A stretch of 64,000 bases of DNA from Mangrovimonas sp. YM274 (GTDB lineage: Bacteria > Bacteroidota > Bacteroidia > Flavobacteriales > Flavobacteriaceae), in assembly GCF_030908385.1 (NCBI RefSeq), contig NZ_CP133091.1, positions 1 through 64,000 of the forward strand, read 5' to 3'. Numbering within the stretch: the stretch's first letter is position 1; every line of letters starts with the position of its first letter. The notes below the pieces were generated by a model that worked only from the letters and a program-made list of their open reading frames with translations, had not been told where the DNA came from and searched no databases. The position numbers and the translations under genes are program-made. This document shows positions 8,723 to 18,307 of the stretch, one piece after another.

Positions 8723-10624
8723 TTATTTCGTTTTAGGTCCACCGCTTACGATGATGAACTCCGATCTACGGTTCAGCTGGTGCTGCTCCTCGCTGCAGTT
8801 GGCTCCGCAGTCCACCTTAGGCTCGCTCTCTCCACGTCCCTCTCCGGTAATGCGGCTCTTGTCGATTCCCTTCGAGATCACGTACTGTGCCGTTGACTTT
8901 GCTCGTCTGTCAGACAGCGACATGTTGTAGGCGTCAGAGCCACGGCTGTCCGTATGCGAAGTGGCCAAGATCACCATCTCTGGGTATTTGGTCATCACCT
9001 GCACCAGTTTGTCAAGCTCAAAGGCCGCCTGTGCCGTGATGTTCGATTTGTCAAAGTCGAAGTAGATAGGGTTGAGCACTACCTGGTCCGCCACGATAAG
9101 CTCCTCGATAGGTGCCAATTCTACAGACTCTTTCACTTCCTTCTCCAAGCTGCCCTCGATCGATACGCGCTTCCCGATGTGGTTCGCAGAGGTCACACCA
9201 AGTTCCGTATCCGTCTCGCACAATATGCTGAAGCTTACCATACCCTGCGCATCCGAAGTCGCACTGCCTAGTTCCTCGCCATTGGCTGCGTAAAGCGTTG
9301 CCATGGCTCCTGCGATGGCCTCCTTGCTCTTCTCGTCGATGATCTTCACCAACAGCTGCGTATCGCATGGCTCCTCTACCTTTCTCACGCGGTAGATATC
9401 GTCGTTGCCCCTACCGCCTGAACGGTTCGAGGACACATAGCCCATACCTGTGGCATCGTCATAGCTAAGCGCAAAGTCGTCCCCGCTGCTGTTAACAGGT
9501 ACCCCCATGTTGTCCACACCGGACATGTCCGACTTCACCTGGAACATATCCAGTCCACCTAGGCCCAAGTGCCCGTTCGAGGCAAAGTAAAGCTCGCCGT
9601 TGCTCCCCGCAAAAGGGAACACCTCATGGCCCTCCGTGTTGATCTTGGATCCAAGGTTCTCCGCTTCGCCAAGGCTGCCATCGGCATTGATGCCCGCCCT
9701 GTAAAGGTCAAAGCCGCCCATACCTCCCGGCATGTTCGAGGCAAAATACAATGTCTTCCCGTCGGCGCTCACCGCTGGGTCCTTTACCGAGTAGCTATCG
9801 CTGTTCATCGCAAAGCCCTCTGCAGGCCCCCATTTGCCGTCCACTTTCTTCGAGCGGAACAGGTGGATCACACTGATCTTCGTGCGGTCCTCCTTCTCAT
9901 AGACCTTCTCAAAGAAGCTCTCCCTTGAAAAGTACATCGTGCTGCCATCCGGAGAAAAGGACACCGTACCCTCGTGGTACTTCGTGTTGATCTCCTTACC
10001 TAGCAGGTCTCCCTCGCTGTAGCTGCCGTCCTCTCCCTTGCTGAACTTGTAGATGTCAAGGAAAGGCTCCCCGTTCCAGCCATAGGTCTTGCGGCTCGTG
10101 TTGCGCGCCGATACAAAGTAAAGGTCACCGTCCTTCTCAACGGCACCGAACTCCGAGTACTCCGTGTTCAGAGACATGTCCTCTACCTCAAAGCGCTTGC
10201 GCGTGGACTTGATCTCATCGATATAGTCCGGTGCAGAGCGGTACGCCTTCGCACGCTCGTCACCCGGTGCCATAGAGGCAAACTTAGCCATCTGCGCGTT
10301 GGACTCGCTGTACTTCCCGTTAGCCTTCAGCATCTGGGCATATCTGTAGATGGTCTCCGAATCCTGGTTGCCGGACTCGATCGCCTTGGCATACCAGCGC
10401 TCGGCCTCCTCTGTATTGTAGATGTTGTAGTTGGCCTCTGCCAGCTGCGTGTAGACATAGGCATCGCCCTTGCCCTTCTCCACAAGCTTTCCATAGGCCT
10501 CAGCGGCCTCTACGTACTCAAAGCGCCCGTAGAGCTCGTCTGCCTTCTTTGTGTCCTTGTTCTGGGCGGTCATGCTCATGCCCCCCATCATCGCTATTGC
10601 TATATATGTATGTATGTTCTTCAT
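8723..10624 (-). CDS. OmpA/PorE-like periplasmic protein, copy 2 (complete)
   Basis: This complete 633-residue protein has a signal peptide (1-20) and a TPR-like N-terminus (about 27-110; ADELYGRFEYVEAAEAYGKL). A beta-propeller region follows (about 150-400), with PD40-like blades such as SFSPDGSTMYFSRES and VSADGKTLYFASNM. Then come a carboxypeptidase-regulatory-like domain (about 410-500) and an OmpA domain (about 510-630: FDFDKSNI, SHTDSRGSDAYNMSLSDRRA, QLNRRSEF). The architecture matches T9SS PorE. It is in a tight run: 18 bp after the PorP/SprF gene and 37 bp before adhesin 1. Its base composition and codon use look G+C-richer than the adhesin genes, as in copy 1. Confidence 0.93.
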   Translation of the reverse strand: MKNIHTYIAIAMMGGMSMTAQNKDTKKADELYGRFEYVEAAEAYGKLVEKGKGDAYVYTQLAEANYNIYNTEEAERWYAKAIESGNQDSETIYRYAQMLKANGKYSESNAQMAKFASMAPGDERAKAYRSAPDYIDEIKSTRKRFEVEDMSLNTEYSEFGAVEKDGDLYFVSARNTSRKTYGWNGEPFLDIYKFSKGEDGSYSEGDLLGKEINTKYHEGTVSFSPDGSTMYFSRESFFEKVYEKEDRTKISVIHLFRSKKVDGKWGPAEGFAMNSDSYSVKDPAVSADGKTLYFASNMPGGMGGFDLYRAGINADGSLGEAENLGSKINTEGHEVFPFAGSNGELYFASNGHLGLGGLDMFQVKSDMSGVDNMGVPVNSSGDDFALSYDDATGMGYVSSNRSGGRGNDDIYRVRKVEEPCDTQLLVKIIDEKSKEAIAGAMATLYAANGEELGSATSDAQGMVSFSILCETDTELGVTSANHIGKRVSIEGSLEKEVKESVELAPIEELIVADQVVLNPIYFDFDKSNITAQAAFELDKLVQVMTKYPEMVILATSHTDSRGSDAYNMSLSDRRAKSTAQYVISKGIDKSRITGEGRGESEPKVDCGANCSEEQHQLNRRSEFIIVSGGPKTK

Positions 10625-11497
10625 ATCTGTTTCGTTGTCCGGTTAGAAATATCTTGGTGATCGTGATACCTTCTTGCTAAAGTTCAGGTCCCAAAGCAAC
10701 ATGATCTCGTGCGACGAGGAAGCATACTTGCTGATGTCTGAGGTAACTCCGTCATAGGCATAACCGATACGAAGGTTCGGCGTGATGCCGAAGTTCACAA
10801 GGCCGGAGAACGAATCGTCAAGACGGTACGAAGCCCCGATCTCGAAGCGGTCGTAGAACAGCGCGTTCAAGTTCACGTCAAACGACGTCGGTGCAGAAAA
10901 CGCCGACTTTACCAAAAACGAGGGCTTGAGCTTCGTGTTGGCAGATACGTCGAACACATAGCCCCCTGTCAAAAAGTAGTGGCTCACCTCAGAGCCCAGC
11001 TCGTAACCGTCAGCATCAAGGTGCACCGAGTTCAGCATGTTCGGTACCGAGAACCCTACATAGTAGTGCTCCGTGTAATAGAAGAACCCTGCTCCGATGT
11101 TCGGCGTCGTGCTGTTGATGTTCTCCGAAAAGAACGGGTCGTTATCGTCGAAAAGCTCCAGGTCCTGGAGCCCGATGTCGTGGAACGTGGCCCCTGCCTT
11201 GACACCGAAGGCCAGGCGGTGTTCGCCGCCAAGCCTTAGGGTATAGCTGAAATCTGCGTAGACGTTGTTCTCTACTACAGGTCCGATCTGGTCGTTGATG
11301 AACGACAGGCCTAGCCCCATGTTGCTCCCGATTGGCGAGTGCGCAAAGAACGTCCCCGTCTGTGGGGCACCGTCGATACCGCTCCACTGCCAACGGTAGA
11401 GAACACCCAGACTGAGTGCCTCCTTAGAGCCCGCATACGCCGGGTTCACAACGTTCATGTTGTACATATACTGCGTGTACTGTGGGTCCTGTTGGCC
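8730..11497. repeat. Long direct repeat, copy 2 (PorP-OmpA pair)
   Basis: This is the partner of 1-2768 with constant offset 8729. It ends at the same codon of the PorP/SprF signal peptide. Upstream of 11497 the two loci diverge completely until the adhesin genes, which share only domain-level similarity. Confidence 0.95.
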
Positions 11498-11548
11498 CTG
11501 CATAAAGGCCGTAATGAACAGGACTGCCATTAAGCATAGTTTTTTCAT
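10643..11548 (-). CDS. PorP/SprF-family type IX secretion membrane protein, copy 2
   Basis: The 301-residue beta-barrel protein has a signal peptide (MKKLCLMAVLFITAFMQG) unrelated in sequence to that of copy 1, followed by an essentially identical mature protein beginning QQDPQYTQYMYNM. PorP/SprF proteins act with the T9SS translocon on type B CTD cargo. It lies 36 bp downstream of the adhesin 2 gene and 18 bp upstream of the OmpA-like gene. The length is typical of the family. The identity of the mature parts despite different leaders suggests recent gene conversion rather than a simple whole-block duplication. Confidence 0.93.
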   Translation of the reverse strand: MKKLCLMAVLFITAFMQGQQDPQYTQYMYNMNVVNPAYAGSKEALSLGVLYRWQWSGIDGAPQTGTFFAHSPIGSNMGLGLSFINDQIGPVVENNVYADFSYTLRLGGEHRLAFGVKAGATFHDIGLQDLELFDDNDPFFSENINSTTPNIGAGFFYYTEHYYVGFSVPNMLNSVHLDADGYELGSEVSHYFLTGGYVFDVSANTKLKPSFLVKSAFSAPTSFDVNLNALFYDRFEIGASYRLDDSFSGLVNFGITPNLRIGYAYDGVTSDISKYASSSHEIMLLWDLNFSKKVSRSPRYF

Positions 11549-11584
11549 CTGCTGTTAATTATCGCGTTAGTTCTTAGTTTGTTA

Positions 11585-14500
11585 TTATTTGTTGATGTAT
11601 ACCCAAGCACTGTGTCTTCCATCTCTGTACTCTATCGTATAGAAATAGGTTCCCACAGGAAGCTCTTCGCCGTCATGGGACTGTCCGTACCACTGATCGG
11701 TATAGTCATTCTTGGAGTACACTAAGGTTCCCAAACGGTTGAAAATTTCGATTTTGCTCACTCCAAAACTGCTCAAATTGAAGTTATCATTTAAACCATC
11801 TCCGTTTGGTGAAATCCCTTGAGGGAATTCACATGATTCCAATTCAATTACATCTGCCGATACTTCATAGGAACATCCTGAAGCATCACTTGTAATGATA
11901 GCCGTATAAGTGCCTTCTGTCAATACCGGTAATGTTAATCCTGACTCACCTTCAATTGGGCCACCGTCTTGAGACCATTCTACAGTTACCTCATCTTCAT
12001 TAAAGCCTTCAGTTATTAACGAAATTTCGATAGGCACCGTCGCATCTGGACATACCTCATAGGCTACCACATCGGAATTGAAGCTTGCAAAAGGAACTGC
12101 ATCCACAGCAAGTACTACTTCTCCAACAGAGTAGCAATCATACGCTACGTTGCTTTCGATTCTGACATAAATTGTTTGAGGATTACTTGTATTCTCATAT
12201 GGAGACACCAATGGGTCAACACCTGCATCGGCATCTGCTTCAGAGGCATAGTAAGAAACTAAATAAATAGAAGGATCTTGGCCATTCAACACCTCTGCAT
12301 CCAAAGATGTTAAATCAAAACTCTCTACCCCATCACCAGATTCATCATCACATACATTAAAATTAACATTGGTAACAGTAGGCGTTGGACCAGAAATCAC
12401 CAAATCAAACGTAGTGGTAGCAAAACAGAAGGTAGCATTGGCATCTTCAATTCTCACGTAGATTGTTTGCGGGTTTGTAACATTTGTATATGGCGATGTC
12501 AAGGCATTAGTTCCTGCTTGCGCATCTTCCAAACTAGTATGGTAAGTTACATTGAACAATGCTGGATCTTGACCAGCCAAGATGCCTGAAGTTTGCATTT
12601 CCAAATCGAAATCTTCAATTTCATCCGCGGATGCATCATCACAGGTAACAATGTCCTCAACAGCATTGGCAATTGGCTCCAATCCAAAAATTATAGTTAC
12701 TTCATCCTGAGCTTGCGTATCACAGTTTTCATCGTATGCAATTACTGTATAAGTAGCCGTTTCGGTAACCGTTAAGTTCGCTGAGTTTTCTCCTTCAATA
12801 ATAAATCCGTCAGCATACCATTCATAATTATCTGCAAATGGCGACTCTGCATTCAATTCGTAAGATGGGAATCCACAGAAACTTTGATCTTCTCCCAATT
12901 CCACTTCTATTTCAGAAGTAATAGACCCGGAACCGTCATCAGAAGCATTGGTTTGCTCAATTTGAATGGTTCCTGCTCCTCCATTAAAATTCGTTACCAA
13001 TAACACATATATTTCACCAGCTATCGCATTTTCTATGGTTACATTTTCAACAGCTGCCGCAGAATAGCTACAATCTACAATGTTTTCAAATGGATAGAAA
13101 TCTGGATTCCAAGTATTATTAGGACATGTTGGACAGTCTACCAACAAATCCAAATCACAATAATCAATTTCATTATCAAAAGGCCCCCATAAAACGAAAT
13201 CCACATCTAGACCTGTTCCCGTTGGGTTACCATTTTCATCAAACTGGGTGTTTTGAACGATTTGAATATTGATTGGTCCAGACTCCCCAATTTGGAGCAC
13301 ATTCCATGTTGGGTTAGGAATACTTCCCAAACAAGCTACAGGTCCTGTAGATGGAATACCAATTACATTGGAAGCATAAAGGGCTCCACCTTCTCCACAG
13401 AAAGGCGTGGCATTTTCACATACCGTGTTTTCTGGTGCTTGTTTGATACATAAATCGAAGGTAGTTGTTTCATCCGCAGAACCAAAAGAGAATACACGTA
13501 CAAAATAAGTATTTCCTATCACCAATTCTGGAGTAATACTTGCTGTATTAGTACTACAGTATAGTTCTACTAAGCCATCACAAGTTCCTTCATATACAGC
13601 GTGATCCAAGTTAAAAGTCCCTCCTGAAATATTAAGCAAAGTAATTAATTGCACCTCATTCAGTGCTGTAAACTCAAACCATACATCGTCGTTAACATTA
13701 CCTCCACAAGTTGGTGCTGGAACGCCAGAATCTGTAGCAGCCAAAATGGTTCCTGAAGTCGTTAAATCACAGGAATCATTATCATTAACATCAACTACAA
13801 TGGCGTCACAAGGGTTGTCATTATCCGGTGGACAACCAAGTTGATAAAACGGAGAACTTACAATCACACAGTTGGAATCTTGATCATTGCTCACTGTTAT
13901 CACAATATTTTCCATGAATGGGAATGGCCCCACTTGATAAACACCAGTCTCAGTTACTGCTGCTGTATTAGCATCATAATTATTAGAAACTGTCAAGGAA
14001 GTAGCATCTCCTAAACTTAAAATATCAACATCAATCAAAAATTGATCACCATTCTCACAATCGTCCACCAAGGTATAGTTTGCTTCCGCATTGATACAGG
14101 TTGGCTCTACAATATTTACAGTAAAGTCTAAGGTTACCCCCCAAGACCCATTATAACAAGGGTTTGGTGTAGATTGGCCAGAATCTGCTGTTCCAATACG
14201 CATTCTATGCTCTCCAAGAGGCGCATCCGCTGGCATCATAAATGAGGCATCCAAAGTAGTTGGATTGGCATTTGTTGATTCTCCTTGGTACACCAATTCA
14301 TCGGCATCAAAAACTAAATTATCATCAAAATCAATCCAAACATTAGTATCATAAGTAAACCCTGTTTCAAAGGTAATTTGAAGGTTTGTATTAAAACCTT
14401 GGAAGGCATTGACCACCGTTGCGGTGTGGTTTTCATACGTAACATCTCCAAAACTTGGGAACATTACTATACCCAATTGTACACTCCCTACACCATTTCC

Positions 14501-17017
14501 ATCGTTACTTGACGGCTCTGACTCACAGTATCCCGTATAGAATGTGAATGGCCCCGTCCATGAACTCACCCCGTCAGGATCTCCACAGTCAGCTTGAACA
14601 TAATAGTCATATTGTGTATCTGGAGTTAAATCCATCAACGTATAAGGATTTGTTACACCAGTAACCAAAGACTCCGTACCCAATTCAAATCCAGCAGGTC
14701 CATATTCTATATTCCAAAGAGAAGCATCACCGTTTTCGGTCCAAGCAACCTCTGTAGAGGTTAATCCTAAATTGGTTGCAGTCAATCCACTTGGCTCAGG
14801 GCATGTTGGGACTGCACGTACTTCAAAATTGTCCACAGACACATCGTTATCTGTAGTATCATCTACACTTCCCTCGCTCGCCCAAATACCGAACTGCACA
14901 ATCATTCCACTATAATCGGAAAGGTTATAAATAAAATGATCACCTCCTACAGGATTTACCGTAGTATTATCCCAAGTTAATATAGGAGTCCATGTAGCTC
15001 CACTATCAGTTGTAATCAATAATTGCACTTCATCATCAGACCCCAAAGTACCTGCCGTTGTTGAACTACCAAACTGCATGATAGCCAAATCAAGTTCCAC
15101 TTGGAATGGTCCTCCTGTTAAGTCGAACATTGGGCTAACCAACCAATCACTCTTATTGGCTTGCCATAAATTTATTTTGTAAGCGCCCGTAAAACCATTG
15201 TTGGCAAAGCCATCTGTTGTCCAAGATCCTGCACCTAAGTTTCCAGGACCAGTTGTAGGGTCACCACTATCAGCTTCTTCCCAACAATCTTGCAACCAAG
15301 AATCAAAAGGCGCTAAATAATCTGGAATAAATACATCACATAGGGTAGTAAACGAAAATGGCCCAGTCCAAGAACTCAAATCTCCGTCACCACAATCTGA
15401 TTGCACATAAAATTCATATTCTGTAATCGCAGATAAATCTGAAACAGTAGTTGGATTGGTCACTCCTGACGCTGTCGGTGTTCCCGTTGGAGCAGTCCCT
15501 GCAGGCACCACTTCTATATTCCATAGAGAAGCATCCCCGTTTTCGGTCCACCCTAAATTTGCGCCATTTGAGGTAAATTCTGAAGCCGTCAATCCAGAAG
15601 GCTCCATACAAGTAGGAATAGCTCGTACTTGGAAATTATCCACAGAAACATCATTGTCTGCCGTATCATCCACACTTCCTTCACTAGCCCAAATTCCAAA
15701 TTGAACAGTCATACCACTATATGCCGTTAAATCATAAATAAAATGATCACCTCCTACCGGAAGCGCAGAAGTATTATCAAAAGAGATCAAAGCTTCCCAA
15801 GTTGCACCATTATCTGTTGTCATTAATAATTGCACTTCATCATCAGACCCCAAAGTACCTGCCGTTGTTGAACTACCAAACTGCATGATAGCCAAATCAA
15901 GTTCCACTTGAAACGGTCCTCCTGTTAAGTCAAACATTGGGCTAACCAACCAATCACTCTTATTGGCTTGCCATAAATTTATTTTGTAAGCACCCGTAAA
16001 ACCATTGTTGGCAAAGCCATCTGTTGTCCAAGATCCTGCACCTAAGTTTCCAGGACCAGTTGTAGGGTCACCACTATCAGCTTCTTCCCAACAATCTTGC
16101 AACCAAGAATCAAAAGGCGCTAAATAATCTGGAATAAATACATCACATAAGGTTGTAAACGAAAATGGTCCTGCCCACGCACTTTCCTCGGTGTCACAAT
16201 CAGCTTGCACATAAAAATCATAGCCAGTAATAGCCATCAAATCAGATACTGTATATGGGTTGCCCACTCCTGTCTGGGTCGCAGTACCAGTAGGTACGGA
16301 ACCAGCTGGCACTACTTCAATATTCCAAGAAGCAGCACTCCCATTTTCGGTCCAACCCAAACTTGCTCCAGTTGAAGTAATTTCACTTACTGTGAGCCCT
16401 GATGGCGTAGGACAAGATTGTGTAATACCTCCCAAAATAATATTAGGAATCGTATTATCTATATTATTTGCTGTTGGCGGGGATGCAGGATCCGGATTAT
16501 TGTTATCATTATAATAAGAAATCGTTCGATTTGTAGCTACTTCTGAATTATAAAAGTCATCCCCAGAAGAATCATATGAAGGCATATTTTCTTCAACCGC
16601 GATTAATAAATTATCTGTACCAGAATAGTCGAAAGGGGTATCAAGGGTAATTTGTACCCAACCAGAAACACCGGCGGTTACCGTAATCCCCCCTGAATAT
16701 ACTTCTGTAAAAGAGTCAATGGGCTCCCAATCTGAAGTTGAAGCAAAAGAAGCTTTTGTAGACTCCGCCATATAAACAACCAACTCTTGGCTATCTGGCA
16801 ATTCTGAAGTCCCACTATAATACCACTGAATATCCGTAATAGTTCCGGAAGCATTAATTTCTGAGGCCAAATACACTGTTTGTGTGTACGAATAGCCATA
16901 AAAAGGCTCAAACGGTGCATTTTCTGTTTCTAAAGTACCAGTACCAATAGCAACTTGTGCGGATAACTGTCCAATAAAAGTAAAAACACAAAAAATTAGT
17001 AATGTAATTTTTCTCAT
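11585..17017 (-). CDS. Giant secreted protein with T9SS type B sorting domain (adhesin 2)
   Basis: This is about 1810 residues. I place the start at the ATG ending at 17017 (MRKITLLIFCVFTF...LSAQ), which mirrors the leader of adhesin 1; an in-frame TTG nine bases upstream is less likely. Modules in order are the N-terminal region shared with adhesin 1, fibronectin-like domains, two nearly identical MAM/choice-of-anchor-J-like domains (opening CDVFIPDYLAPFDSW), a GEVED-type domain (WIDFDDNLVFDADE), one DCENGDQF module, a PPC-like segment, Ig-like modules, and the type B CTD (FPQGISPNGDGLNDNFNLS...WVYINK). It is the first gene of the six-gene T9SS run and is likely surface displayed with help from the PorP/SprF protein next to it. 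Substrate or binding partner is unknown. Confidence 0.93.
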   Translation of the reverse strand: MRKITLLIFCVFTFIGQLSAQVAIGTGTLETENAPFEPFYGYSYTQTVYLASEINASGTITDIQWYYSGTSELPDSQELVVYMAESTKASFASTSDWEPIDSFTEVYSGGITVTAGVSGWVQITLDTPFDYSGTDNLLIAVEENMPSYDSSGDDFYNSEVATNRTISYYNDNNNPDPASPPTANNIDNTIPNIILGGITQSCPTPSGLTVSEITSTGASLGWTENGSAASWNIEVVPAGSVPTGTATQTGVGNPYTVSDLMAITGYDFYVQADCDTEESAWAGPFSFTTLCDVFIPDYLAPFDSWLQDCWEEADSGDPTTGPGNLGAGSWTTDGFANNGFTGAYKINLWQANKSDWLVSPMFDLTGGPFQVELDLAIMQFGSSTTAGTLGSDDEVQLLMTTDNGATWEALISFDNTSALPVGGDHFIYDLTAYSGMTVQFGIWASEGSVDDTADNDVSVDNFQVRAIPTCMEPSGLTASEFTSNGANLGWTENGDASLWNIEVVPAGTAPTGTPTASGVTNPTTVSDLSAITEYEFYVQSDCGDGDLSSWTGPFSFTTLCDVFIPDYLAPFDSWLQDCWEEADSGDPTTGPGNLGAGSWTTDGFANNGFTGAYKINLWQANKSDWLVSPMFDLTGGPFQVELDLAIMQFGSSTTAGTLGSDDEVQLLITTDSGATWTPILTWDNTTVNPVGGDHFIYNLSDYSGMIVQFGIWASEGSVDDTTDNDVSVDNFEVRAVPTCPEPSGLTATNLGLTSTEVAWTENGDASLWNIEYGPAGFELGTESLVTGVTNPYTLMDLTPDTQYDYYVQADCGDPDGVSSWTGPFTFYTGYCESEPSSNDGNGVGSVQLGIVMFPSFGDVTYENHTATVVNAFQGFNTNLQITFETGFTYDTNVWIDFDDNLVFDADELVYQGESTNANPTTLDASFMMPADAPLGEHRMRIGTADSGQSTPNPCYNGSWGVTLDFTVNIVEPTCINAEANYTLVDDCENGDQFLIDVDILSLGDATSLTVSNNYDANTAAVTETGVYQVGPFPFMENIVITVSNDQDSNCVIVSSPFYQLGCPPDNDNPCDAIVVDVNDNDSCDLTTSGTILAATDSGVPAPTCGGNVNDDVWFEFTALNEVQLITLLNISGGTFNLDHAVYEGTCDGLVELYCSTNTASITPELVIGNTYFVRVFSFGSADETTTFDLCIKQAPENTVCENATPFCGEGGALYASNVIGIPSTGPVACLGSIPNPTWNVLQIGESGPINIQIVQNTQFDENGNPTGTGLDVDFVLWGPFDNEIDYCDLDLLVDCPTCPNNTWNPDFYPFENIVDCSYSAAAVENVTIENAIAGEIYVLLVTNFNGGAGTIQIEQTNASDDGSGSITSEIEVELGEDQSFCGFPSYELNAESPFADNYEWYADGFIIEGENSANLTVTETATYTVIAYDENCDTQAQDEVTIIFGLEPIANAVEDIVTCDDASADEIEDFDLEMQTSGILAGQDPALFNVTYHTSLEDAQAGTNALTSPYTNVTNPQTIYVRIEDANATFCFATTTFDLVISGPTPTVTNVNFNVCDDESGDGVESFDLTSLDAEVLNGQDPSIYLVSYYASEADADAGVDPLVSPYENTSNPQTIYVRIESNVAYDCYSVGEVVLAVDAVPFASFNSDVVAYEVCPDATVPIEISLITEGFNEDEVTVEWSQDGGPIEGESGLTLPVLTEGTYTAIITSDASGCSYEVSADVIELESCEFPQGISPNGDGLNDNFNLSSFGVSKIEIFNRLGTLVYSKNDYTDQWYGQSHDGEELPVGTYFYTIEYRDGRHSAWVYINK
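15021..15360. repeat. Internal 340-bp direct repeat in adhesin 2, copy a
   Basis: Matches 15828-16167 (offset 807 bp, or 269 codons) with only a handful of substitutions. It encodes the domain that begins CDVFIPDYLAPFDSWLQDCW. The flanking fibronectin-like DNA is clearly more diverged, so this stretch was duplicated or homogenised recently. Confidence 0.92.
15828..16167. repeat. Internal 340-bp direct repeat in adhesin 2, copy b
   Basis: Partner of 15021-15360. Unequal exchange between the two copies would add or remove exactly 269 residues in frame. Confidence 0.92.
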
Positions 17018-17260
17018 ACAATCCAATTGTTAACATTAAACAAATTCAAAACGCACCTTGAACACACTGATTGAAAGCACGTTAAAAACAAATCGTTATA
17101 AATGATTAATAGCTAATTTAATTCCTGAGGCTTTGCATAGTCAGAAATAAGATTCCGAATATAAAAAAAATGCCTATTAACATACCATTAACATTGGCAT
17201 AATAGATTAAATGCATTAATCTTCGACGAAGTGAATTAGGAGTGTTTGTAAGAAAAATTA

Positions 17261-18196
17261 TTACATTTTTTTAATAAGAATATACACCGGAAAATGATCA
17301 CTAAATCCTCCTTTGTATTTGTTCCCAACATAGGTCCTGTAGGGCTGCCCACTATACTTCCCCTTATACTGAGCTAAAAATTTGTCATTGAATATTTTAG
17401 CATAACCAAACTTATACACCCCTTGCTTGGATTCAAAGAAATTTATTGAGCATAAAATCTGATCGAAAAGGTTCCAATGGAACTGGAAATTAATGCTGCC
17501 ATGATCCAAATCCAACAACGTTTCCATAGGATTAAAAAGCATGTCATTTTTCACAAGACTTCTAATACTCTCATCATCTGGATTATCATTGAAATCTCCT
17601 AATATAACAACCTTTGGATCCTCATAATTTAATCGTAATTGAACCAGTATTTCCGATACCATTTCGGCGGCTGCCATCCGTTTATATGCGGATTCACCTT
17701 CTCCTTCCCTTCGGGACGGCCAATGGTTTACAATAAAGTGCATTTGTTCACCGTCTAAAGTACCACTTACCAATAAAATATCACGCGTATAATCTCTAAT
17801 ACCATTTTCATCTTCTATAAAAACGGTAAACCGTTCAGAAGCGCTCACCTGAAAAACCTCTTTATCATACAAAAGCGCAACATCTATACCCCGCGTATCT
17901 GGAGAGTCATAATGGACATAACCATAATCATGATGTTTTAAATCGGGGCTACGCACTAAATCTTCTAAAACAGTATCATTTTCAATTTCAGCCAATCCTA
18001 CAATTGCAGGCGGTCCCTTAGTTTCATGCTTACCTATTTTAGCAATTGCCGACCCTATTTTATAGATTTTTCGTTCATAGCGCTTTTGGGTCCAATGCCT
18101 ATCTGCAGCTGGCAAAAAGTCATCATCGTTGGTGTAAGGATCATCTTCAACATCAAACATATTCTCAATATTATAAAACGCTATTATCTGCTGCAT
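17261..18196 (-). CDS. Endonuclease/exonuclease/phosphatase (EEP) family protein
   Basis: The 311-residue protein has the metal-dependent EEP fold. Visible motifs are FYNIENMFD near the N-terminus, GLAEIEND with the metal-binding Glu, IVNHWPSRREGE with the catalytic His region, ILGDFND with Asp/Asn, and the closing SDHFPV with the general-base Asp-His. No signal peptide is visible, so it is probably cytoplasmic. The family cleaves phosphodiesters in nucleic acids, lipids or small phosphates; the substrate here cannot be told. It stands alone, divergent from hflX with about 110 bp between the starts. Confidence 0.88.
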   Translation of the reverse strand: MQQIIAFYNIENMFDVEDDPYTNDDDFLPAADRHWTQKRYERKIYKIGSAIAKIGKHETKGPPAIVGLAEIENDTVLEDLVRSPDLKHHDYGYVHYDSPDTRGIDVALLYDKEVFQVSASERFTVFIEDENGIRDYTRDILLVSGTLDGEQMHFIVNHWPSRREGEGESAYKRMAAAEMVSEILVQLRLNYEDPKVVILGDFNDNPDDESIRSLVKNDMLFNPMETLLDLDHGSINFQFHWNLFDQILCSINFFESKQGVYKFGYAKIFNDKFLAQYKGKYSGQPYRTYVGNKYKGGFSDHFPVYILIKKM

Positions 18197-18283
18197 TGTA
18201 AAAAAGAATTAATTTTTGAAATATTAAGAATCCCTCTCAAAGATAACCTATAAATAATAAAAATTAAAATGCTCACAATTGCG

Positions 18284-18291
18284 TAAATTTG
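18284..18291 (+). promoter_or_regulatory. Putative -7 box for hflX (TAAATTTG)
   Basis: This matches the Bacteroidota TAnnTTTG element 16 bp upstream of the hflX start codon. No convincing -33 TTG was found at the expected spacing. Confidence 0.5.
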
Positions 18292-18307
18292 TACCATAAT
18301 TATATTT

